From Verrucomicrobiales bacterium (GTDB taxonomy: Bacteria; Verrucomicrobiota; Verrucomicrobiia; Verrucomicrobiales; DEV007): 33,599 bases of DNA. The stretch is taken from contig PBSY01000079.1 in NCBI GenBank assembly GCA_002726915.1, forward strand, positions 1 through 33,599. The letters run 5' to 3'. The position numbers were made by a program, and so were the translations under genes. The first letter of the stretch is position 1, and each line of letters opens with the position of its first letter. Positions 17,765 to 25,511 of the stretch are shown here, piece by piece. A model generated the notes under the pieces. It made no database searches. It was not told where the DNA came from and saw nothing but the letters and a program-made list of their open reading frames with translations.

Positions 17765-18880
17765 TTACTTCCGGCTCAACCGCCAGAAAAGAAATAAGCC
17801 AAGACCGAGGCACAACAGGTTTGGAACCCAAACTAATAGATGTGGGAACATGGCTTCATTTGTATTATGCATCTGCGCCGTGATGAGGAGAACATAGTAA
17901 GAAATTGCAATAGTGAGCGCGATGACAAAGCCTGCCGTGCTCTCGCGGCGTTGTGCTGTTATGCCTAGGGGAACACCAATCAGTCCGAACATTAGGCAGG
18001 AAACTGAAAAGGCCATTCTTGTGCTTAACTCAGTGCGATACGCGGCGCGCTTTTCGGGCTCAATTCCCTCCTCACCAATTATCCGGGTCAAGCGCCGAAG
18101 GCTAATGTTGTCAGGTTGGTCTCGAACGTCCTCGTTAGTGTTGTCGGGCAGCTTTAGACCGATCTGACCACTCTTAAAAAAGATGGGTTGCGAAGCTGCC
18201 ATGAAATCTCCTTCCTGACCCTTCGTCATCATATTGAAGTCAGTGAAATCAAAAACGAGCTCGGGAACCCCCTCTTCCAGATTGACGGATACTTCTGCTT
18301 TTCTCGCAACAACAAGAGCCTCCGGGAGGCCATTTTCTAACTTAATCATCTGGAAGGCATGAAGGGAATTTTCGCCTTTTCTGGCGTAAACCAAGTGACC
18401 ATCAATATCATCCATCACTGCTTGATCAGGAAAAATCAGAAGGGGTTCACGCTTTACCATATTAATCACAGAAGCCTTCATACCCTCCATTTCGGTCTTT
18501 GCCGCAGGAGTGATCGAAAGATTGAACCAGCCGCAAATGACTGTAAAAAAAAGCGCTAATACCCCTATCGGCAGACAAATTCGCCATATGCTTTGCCCCG
18601 ACATCCTCATGGCAATAAATTCGCTATCAGCAGACAGTCTTCCAAAGGTGAGCAGGATGGACGTGAGAAACGAAAATGGAATGGCAAGGCTCAAAGAAAT
18701 AGGAACGACCAGAGCGATAAATCTAAAGACAAAGCCCAAGCTTAGGTCGGGACGTTTATCCAGCTCGCGCAGAATCTCCTTAAAAACGTTCCCGAGGATT
18801 AGGATGACAAGGATCACGGTCACCGAGAAAATAGCGGAGACGAAGACCTGCTTTGCGATATATCGATCAAGAAGCCTCAT
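17765..18880 (-). CDS. LptF/LptG family LPS export permease (YjgP/YjgQ)
   Basis: The product from ATG 18880 is 371 residues. It has the YjgP/YjgQ layout: the start 'MRLLDRYIAKQVF', two or three N-terminal membrane helices including 'VVPISLSLAIPFSFLTSILLTFGRLSADSEFIAMRMSG', a large periplasmic beta-jellyroll domain (about residues 130-265), and three C-terminal helices ending 'GLFLFWRLSRK'. LptF and LptG pair with the ATPase LptB to extract lipopolysaccharide from the inner membrane; the sequence alone does not say which of the two this is. A GTG at 18964 would add 28 residues, but they lack the family pattern. The second permease gene is not in the window. It ends 9 bases from the convergent radical SAM gene. 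Divergent thiC lies upstream. Confidence 0.88.
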   Translation of the reverse strand: MRLLDRYIAKQVFVSAIFSVTVILVILILGNVFKEILRELDKRPDLSLGFVFRFIALVVPISLSLAIPFSFLTSILLTFGRLSADSEFIAMRMSGQSIWRICLPIGVLALFFTVICGWFNLSITPAAKTEMEGMKASVINMVKREPLLIFPDQAVMDDIDGHLVYARKGENSLHAFQMIKLENGLPEALVVARKAEVSVNLEEGVPELVFDFTDFNMMTKGQEGDFMAASQPIFFKSGQIGLKLPDNTNEDVRDQPDNISLRRLTRIIGEEGIEPEKRAAYRTELSTRMAFSVSCLMFGLIGVPLGITAQRRESTAGFVIALTIAISYYVLLITAQMHNTNEAMFPHLLVWVPNLLCLGLGLFLFWRLSRK

Positions 18881-19014
18881 TTGAACAAGCCATAGGACGT
18901 TCAGAGCCGCCCTATTCTTTGAAAGAAGATAAACAGTCAGACATTTCTCAATTATCAGCAACACCGAAAAATGCTTGATTTCGAATCTTTAACAGTCGTG
19001 GTAGCGGGAACGCC

Positions 19015-19042
19015 TTGACGATGGGCGCCCATTCGCTAATCT
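19015..19042 (+). promoter_or_regulatory. Candidate promoter for the TPP riboswitch and thiC
   Basis: TTGACG (19015-19020), 16 bases, then TAATCT (19037-19042). Transcription would begin near 19049, about ten bases before the riboswitch helix starts, which is the expected geometry. Confidence 0.5.
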
Positions 19043-19057
19043 GAAAACGTATTCTCT

Positions 19058-19141
19058 GACAGGGGTGCGCCTGGCGCTGAGATTGCCTTTTTTGGGCAAG
19101 ACCCTTCGAACCTGATGCAGGTAATGCTGCCGCAGGGAGTC
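19058..19141 (+). ncRNA. TPP (THI-box) riboswitch
   Basis: The conserved thiamine pyrophosphate riboswitch pieces occur in order: 'AGGGGTGC' (19061-19068), 'GCTGAGAT' (19075-19082), a variable helix (TTGCC...GGGCAA, 19083-19099), 'ACCCTTCGAACCTGATGCAG' (19101-19120), 'GTAATGCTGC' (19121-19130) and 'CAGGGAGTC' closing the helix. It binds thiamine pyrophosphate and represses downstream expression. It lies 109 bases upstream of thiC on the same strand, so it controls thiamine pyrimidine synthesis. No intrinsic terminator is visible after it, so control by translation initiation or by Rho is more likely. Confidence 0.95.
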
Positions 19142-19226
19142 CAATGAACTGTATCCCCATTAAATTTCGCCGACCCTCCTGGATTTGTCCAAATTCCGCA
19201 TGAACAGGGGCATATTTTATTCGTAG

Positions 19227-21185
<1,959 letters not shown>

Positions 21186-21201
21186 TCAGATCTTGAGGAC
21201 A

Positions 21202-21222
21202 GCGCTCTCCAAGCTGGGAGCG
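21202..21222 (+). terminator. Candidate terminator after thiC
   Basis: CGCTCTCC (21203-21210) pairs with GGGAGCG (21216-21222) with one mismatch or bulge and a five-base loop, 17 bases after the thiC stop. The following sequence is only moderately T-rich. Probable but imperfect. Confidence 0.3.
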
Positions 21223-21300
21223 GTTCTTCGATTCCGATAGTGTGGAATCACGTATGTGTTCTACTTGCGGATTAAAGTCTGGGTTGTTGGTATCAAAGTC

Positions 21301-22389
21301 ATGACATTATTCAACCCACCTCGACTTGGCATCTTTCGATTACTCGTAGCAGCAACACTTGTAACGACTGTTGTTGGAGCTGCCTTCTCGGGAGAGTCAA
21401 TCAAGGTTTTCGTCCTCGCCGGCCAATCAAATATGGAAGGCAAAGGGCTGCCTGAGCATCTCGTTACCTACAAAAACGATCCGCTGATCGTTGACTCATA
21501 TGAGGTGCTTAGGACTGGCCAAGATTGGGCGGTTCGTGATGACGTTTGGATCACCTATCCTTCAAAGACACAGGGTGCAAAGCATGGCCCCTTAACCGTT
21601 GGTTACGGCACTAAAGGAGAAACCTCAATCGGGCCGGAGTTCGGATTCGGACATGCTGTGGGAGAGGCTTTGAAAAGCCCTGTTCTGATAATCAAGGTCG
21701 CTTGGGGCGGGAAAAGTATTGCGGTGGACTTTCGTCCTCCGAGTGCCGGCTTGCCCAAGCAAGAGATAATTGATGAAATGCTGGCAAAAGCTCAACGTAA
21801 AAATCCTAAAACGACGGTTGAAGAAATTAAGGCGCGCCACGGCCATTATTATCGCGAATTGCTCCGTCACATTGAAGAGTCACTAGCCACTTACCAAATA
21901 CAATTCCCAGAGCTGAAAGGAAACCCATTTGAACTCGCTGGGTTTGCCTGGCATCAGGGGTTTAACGACAAAGTAAATTCCAGGATGAAAGCAAGTCAGT
22001 ATGACGAATACACGATTCTTCTGATCGATTTCATCAAGGACATCAGGAAAGATCTCGGGGCACCTGCTTTACCGTTTGTAATCGGTGAGTTAAGTACCGG
22101 TGGCATACCTTCTCGTGGCGATTTTCAGCAGGCTCAGAAGAATGCGACCAAGCTCCAAGAGTTTGAAGGTAACGTTGCTTTCGTATTAACGGCAGAATAT
22201 TACGACACTGACGCGCAGAAGCTATACGAAGAGCAGTATTGGAAAGGGACGGATGAGCAAAAGGCTTTGTGGCGGACCGTCGGCAACGATCGACCCTACC
22301 ACTATCTAGGTTCCGGCAAGACCTACTACCTCAAGGGCAAGGCGTTCGCGGAGGCAATCATCAAAATGATCGGTGAAGAAACCCACTAG
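21301..22389 (+). CDS. Secreted SASA-type (sialate O-acetylesterase-like, DUF303) esterase
   Basis: From ATG 21301 the product is 362 residues with a signal peptide (hydrophobic core about residues 11-26, cleavage near 'GAAFSG'). The SGNH/SASA nucleophile motif is 'LAGQSNMEG' with Ser43. A later block is 'ELAGFAWHQGFND', and the C-terminal His lies in 'PYHYLGSGKTYYLKG' (H334). Such enzymes remove acetyl groups from sialic acids or plant and algal polysaccharides and are numerous in polysaccharide-degrading Verrucomicrobiota and Planctomycetota. The substrate cannot be read from sequence. A GTG at 21256 would add 15 residues ahead of the signal peptide and is less plausible. No glycoside hydrolase or sulfatase gene is adjacent, so it is not part of an obvious polysaccharide locus. 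Confidence 0.82.
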   Translation: MTLFNPPRLGIFRLLVAATLVTTVVGAAFSGESIKVFVLAGQSNMEGKGLPEHLVTYKNDPLIVDSYEVLRTGQDWAVRDDVWITYPSKTQGAKHGPLTVGYGTKGETSIGPEFGFGHAVGEALKSPVLIIKVAWGGKSIAVDFRPPSAGLPKQEIIDEMLAKAQRKNPKTTVEEIKARHGHYYRELLRHIEESLATYQIQFPELKGNPFELAGFAWHQGFNDKVNSRMKASQYDEYTILLIDFIKDIRKDLGAPALPFVIGELSTGGIPSRGDFQQAQKNATKLQEFEGNVAFVLTAEYYDTDAQKLYEEQYWKGTDEQKALWRTVGNDRPYHYLGSGKTYYLKGKAFAEAIIKMIGEETH

Positions 22390-22502
22390 ACTCTTTTTGG
22401 CTCAACTTCCGCACTTTCCCTCCTTCCGCAATTTCACCGACTTCAAGGCAACCTGCAGCTAAAGTAACCTCGAGCTATTCTCATTCTATTTGCTGCTTCT
22501 AT

Positions 22503-22516
22503 TTGATCTTAATCAA
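22503..22516 (+). promoter_or_regulatory. FNR/CRP-family type binding site (TTGAT-CTTA-ATCAA)
   Basis: An exact match to the FNR consensus TTGATNNNNATCAA. The centre is at 22509.5. A -10-like TGTATC lies at 22541-22546, so a start near 22553 would put the site close to -43, near the class II activation position of -41.5. There is no protein gene immediately downstream on either strand. It could also be a chance dyad. Confidence 0.35.
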
Positions 22517-22550
22517 TAACAAAAGGGTGACTACTCTTGGTGTATCCTCC

Positions 22551-22678
22551 GGCCCCGATATCGCATCCAATCCTTAGCAAACCACTAAGCCTCTAGGCAG
22601 GTGAAGGCCTTTTCAAAATCCTCCGAGGAAAGAAACAGGGCTTCGCCCAAACGGGTTACGCAATGGGCTTATTTTTTT
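22551..22678 (+). ncRNA. Putative small RNA downstream of the FNR-type site (speculative)
   Basis: If the dyad at 22503-22516 activates transcription, the product would be about 125 nt from near 22551 to the T run at 22678. Local inverted repeats CTTAG / CTAAG, TCCT-CCG-AGGA and GGG-CTTCG-CCC lie in this span, and the last hairpin is terminator-like. It matches no RNA family I recognise (not tRNA, SRP RNA, tmRNA or RNase P RNA). This is an inference from layout only. Confidence 0.2.
22645..22678 (+). terminator. Terminator-like hairpin with T run
   Basis: GCCCA (22645-22649) pairs with TGGGC (22664-22668), followed directly by TTATTTTTTT. The stem is only five pairs with a 14-base loop, though CCC/GGG pairs can form inside or with the preceding GGGCTTCG. 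It would end transcripts from the esterase gene or from a putative small RNA. Confidence 0.4.
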
Positions 22679-22737
22679 CGCCTCATCAGCGCGCCTCATC
22701 TGCCCAGTAAATAGCTTGCCCCTAACCATGGCGGGGC

Positions 22738-24198
22738 CTACGGGACCGCGCTCAAAGAAGGCTCACTGCCACCCCCAAGTGCTTTGTATAGCGCTACATA
22801 GCTCCGCGAGATGTTGCCTCGTTCAATAGCAAGATCATCCTCGGTCATGAATTTTGTTCTCTCGGCCTCTAGCACACGCTGAAAATCTACGAGGCCGTTC
22901 TGGTAGTTTTCCTTAATAAGATCAACCGTCTCTCGAGCCGAAGAATCTGCCCGAGCAAGCGTGGCGAAACGGTCCCAGCCATTTGCGATAGCCGACATAC
23001 TGTTTTCGACCTCCTCGACGGCGATCAGGACCGTATTCTCGTAATTCTGAAGTGCTTGTTCAGCAGCAGCTTCTTCGATTTTGATGTTATTTCGAACTCT
23101 ACCCGCACTGAAGATCTGCCATCGGATAGCCGGGCCGAACGAATAACTGCTGGCAGCTGTGTTCCAGAAGTTATTCGCAGTGATGGTTTCCAAGGAGAAG
23201 TCTCCGAAAAGAATAAATCTCGGATACAGGTCAGCCTCTGCAACACCAATCAAAGCAGTCTCCCTGGCGAGCTGGCGCTCAGCCGCTCGAATATCAGGCC
23301 GCGCTCGAATTAAATCGCAAGGCATGCCAGCGCTGTAGCCGCGTGGAGGTGCTGGAATTCCGTCATAAAGGTGAAGAATCTCAATCATCGAAGAAGGCGA
23401 TTCAGCAGTGAGGCTTGCTAGACGGTTCCGAACGGCATCTAGCTGGATCTTTAATTGCGGGATGAGAGCCCTCGTTCTTTCAAAGTTGGTCGTCGCTTGA
23501 GTAACATCAATGCGTGGTGCCAGCCCAGCATCTAAACGAGACTGGGTTAGCTCGACTGAACTTCGCTGGGCGGCAGCATTAGAAATAGCGATTCTAATCC
23601 GCTCTTCGAGCGTGCGATACTCAATATAATTTAATGCAGTCTCTGATAACAGGGTTACCAGAACATCACGATACAGTTCGATGGAAGCTTCAAGGTTAGC
23701 TTCAGAAGCCTCAATGTTCCGCCGTAGACCCCCGAAAACATCAATTTCCCAACCCGCATCAAAGCCGGTGATATAGTAATTTAAGGGATGAGGTTTAGCT
23801 CCTGATATGGCCAGGAATTCGCTCGTCCGATTCCTCGAGTAGCTCCCGTCGCCATTTAGCGTTGCTAGAGCAAAGCTTTTAGCAACACCACGCTGGGCGC
23901 GGGCAGTGGAAATATTTTGCGAGGCGATCTTTAGATTGCGATTAGCGCCTCGGGTTTTCTCGATCAGCAGATCCAAAGTTGGATCGTTATAGGCTTTCCA
24001 CCATTTTGCAAGATTGGCAGGACGTTCGAGATCACCCTTCACACTCACTGTCCAAGCATCCGGGGAATTAGCTCTCGGCGTTTCATAGTCAATACCCACA
24101 AGCACGCAGCCTTGAGTGAGCAGTGTGATCACTAAAGGAATACTACAAAGAACCGCTTGAATCGACCGATTCGCGGGGTGAGACCGTGAAATGCTCAT
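22738..24198 (-). CDS. Outer-membrane efflux lipoprotein (NodT/OprM family)
   Basis: This 486-residue protein is the outer-membrane channel of RND-type efflux systems. A signal peptide ends in TQGC (Cys31), an atypical but usable lipobox. The TolC/OEP pattern follows: 'PANLAKWWKAYNDPTLDLLIEKTRGANRNLKIA', 'AGWEIDVFGGLRRNIEASEANLEAS', 'VTLLSETALNYIEYRTLEERI', 'DVTQATTNFERTRALIPQLK', 'CDLIRARPDIRAAERQLARETALIGVAEADLYPRFIL' and, as the second repeat, 'RWQIFSAGRVRNNI'. The conserved L-I-x-R-RPD-I-xx-AE segment fits NodT-type lipoproteins. No RND pump or membrane-fusion protein gene is adjacent in the window, so it is an orphan that may serve pumps encoded elsewhere. Confidence 0.92.
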   Translation of the reverse strand: MSISRSHPANRSIQAVLCSIPLVITLLTQGCVLVGIDYETPRANSPDAWTVSVKGDLERPANLAKWWKAYNDPTLDLLIEKTRGANRNLKIASQNISTARAQRGVAKSFALATLNGDGSYSRNRTSEFLAISGAKPHPLNYYITGFDAGWEIDVFGGLRRNIEASEANLEASIELYRDVLVTLLSETALNYIEYRTLEERIRIAISNAAAQRSSVELTQSRLDAGLAPRIDVTQATTNFERTRALIPQLKIQLDAVRNRLASLTAESPSSMIEILHLYDGIPAPPRGYSAGMPCDLIRARPDIRAAERQLARETALIGVAEADLYPRFILFGDFSLETITANNFWNTAASSYSFGPAIRWQIFSAGRVRNNIKIEEAAAEQALQNYENTVLIAVEEVENSMSAIANGWDRFATLARADSSARETVDLIKENYQNGLVDFQRVLEAERTKFMTEDDLAIERGNISRSYVALYKALGGGSEPSLSAVP

Positions 24199-24546
24199 AA
24201 ATTGATTACTGACCCTTGAACTTCAGGGGGCGGAATGCAAGAAATTCTAAAGACCTGTCTCAAAGTTACATCATGAAGAATCTAAAGCCCATACTGGTAT
24301 AGGTGTATGCCTCCGATTCAATTCTTTTAAAAAGGCTTTTATCCCCCACGGCCAGAATTCTACTGAAATCAGCCGTTCTGTTCTTTGGTTCGGCTCCCAG
24401 TAAAGACATTGGAACAACTCCCTCCTAACCTTGCAGCGAGAGAGCGCTTGTAATTACGAGATAATCCCGTGCTAATTTTTGAGCACGGATGTTTTTGGCC
24501 TCGACGTGTGAGATACGTACTTGCTAAGCCAGATGGAATTTCCGAT
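24199..24546. other. Divergent intergenic region with a strong hairpin
   Basis: 348 bases between the efflux lipoprotein and the TIM-barrel gene. It should hold both promoters, though no good hexamer pairs were recognised. The main feature is a perfect dyad at 24467-24488, listed separately. No coding frame is convincing: the plus-strand GTG at 24469 lies inside the hairpin and adds residues without family support. Nothing RNA-gene-like was seen. Confidence 0.45.
24467..24488 (+). promoter_or_regulatory. Perfect 7-bp dyad (operator or attenuator) upstream of the TIM-barrel gene
   Basis: CCGTGCT (24467-24473) and AGCACGG (24482-24488) form a perfect stem with an eight-base loop containing a T run. 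A second T run (24492-24496) follows three bases after the stem. It lies 58 bases before the chosen ATG at 24547. It could be an attenuator or terminator in the leader, or an operator for a dimeric regulator. Confidence 0.45.
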
Positions 24547-25476
24547 ATGTTTACCATGCTCTCACGCCGACGACTTATCACCCATACCGCTGCCCTTGCT
24601 GGAGGAGTAGCCTTCACCGGGACTGGGCTCGAAGCTCAATTAAAACGGGACGCTACCAATCCCGATTTTAAAGTGACTAACGGTCGAATAAGACAGTCAA
24701 TCATGGGCTGGTGTTTTAATGACCAGTTCTCTTCGGATAAAATGGCTAACACACTTGCCCTGGCGAATTACTGCAAGGAAATAGGGATTGTAGCCATGGA
24801 AGGAATTCCGCGAGAGGCCTATTCCGCAGTTCGTAACCTTGGTATCGATATTTCTTTGATTTCTTCGCATGGTTTTGCGCAAGGGCCATGCAATTCCAAG
24901 TATCGTGAACAAACTGTCGAAAAACTTTACGAGGGCATCGAAGTGGCTAAAGGAGTCGACTGCAAAAACGTCATCACTTTTACCGGCATGGAATTTGATG
25001 GTATAGATCCCGACAAAGCGGCCAAGAACTGCATCGACACTTGGAAGGAAGTCATTCCCGCGGCAGAAAAAGCCGGGGTTACCGTTGTTTTGGAGCATCT
25101 CAACTCAAGGGACGACACCCACCCTATGAAAGGACACCCGGGCTACTTTGGTGACGATGTTGACTTTTGTGCCGAGTTGATCCGCGGGGTTGACTCACCG
25201 AACTTCAAGCTGCTCTTCGATATTTATCACGTTTCAGTGATGAATGGAGACGTCATTCGACGCATTCAACAGTATCAGGATATTATTGGTCACTATCATA
25301 CTGCTGGAAACCCAGGTCGTGCTGAACTCGACAACACACAGGAGATCAACTACCCGCCGATCCTTGAAGCAATTCTCGAGACCGGCTATGAAGGATACGT
25401 GGCTCAGGAATTTATTCCAACCTGGGATGATCCAGTCCTTGCTCTAAGAAACGCGGCCCAGCTCTGTGATATTTAA
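24547..25476 (+). CDS. Tat-exported TIM-barrel protein, hydroxypyruvate isomerase-like
   Basis: The 309-residue product has a twin-arginine signal ('SRRRLITHTAALAGGVAF', R7-R9), so export in folded form is likely. The rest is an AP-endonuclease-2-type TIM barrel. The hydroxypyruvate isomerase signature 'IGHYHTAGNPGRAELDNTQE' followed by 'INYPPIL' is nearly complete. Probable metal and catalytic residues are E183 ('VVLEHLNSRDD'), D225 ('LLFDIYH') and E288 ('VAQEFIP'). Hydroxypyruvate isomerase interconverts hydroxypyruvate and tartronate semialdehyde, but the exported homologues common in Planctomycetota and Verrucomicrobiota have no proven substrate. ATG 24547 is chosen because GGAA lies eight bases upstream; ATG 24556 and an upstream GTG (24469) are alternatives. 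It ends 35 bases from the convergent OmpA-like gene. Confidence 0.82.
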   Translation: MFTMLSRRRLITHTAALAGGVAFTGTGLEAQLKRDATNPDFKVTNGRIRQSIMGWCFNDQFSSDKMANTLALANYCKEIGIVAMEGIPREAYSAVRNLGIDISLISSHGFAQGPCNSKYREQTVEKLYEGIEVAKGVDCKNVITFTGMEFDGIDPDKAAKNCIDTWKEVIPAAEKAGVTVVLEHLNSRDDTHPMKGHPGYFGDDVDFCAELIRGVDSPNFKLLFDIYHVSVMNGDVIRRIQQYQDIIGHYHTAGNPGRAELDNTQEINYPPILEAILETGYEGYVAQEFIPTWDDPVLALRNAAQLCDI

Positions 25477-25511
25477 CAGTAGCTTCGATCAGGCTGGTTA
25501 CGAAAACTACG

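Larger units (their letters stand above)
22390..22737. other. Convergent intergenic region with FNR-type dyad and structured tail
   Basis: 348 bases between two converging genes. It contains a perfect TTGAT-N4-ATCAA dyad at 22503-22516, several short inverted repeats between 22570 and 22650, and a hairpin followed by a T run ending at 22678, all listed separately. No convincing open frame was found. Converging genes need no promoter here, which makes the dyad unexpected. Confidence 0.5.

Noticed and set aside
22551-22680. The structured convergent gap as SRP RNA or RNase P RNA.
   Set aside because: Short strings such as GAGGAAAG recall RNase P RNA, but the length and the other conserved elements do not fit.
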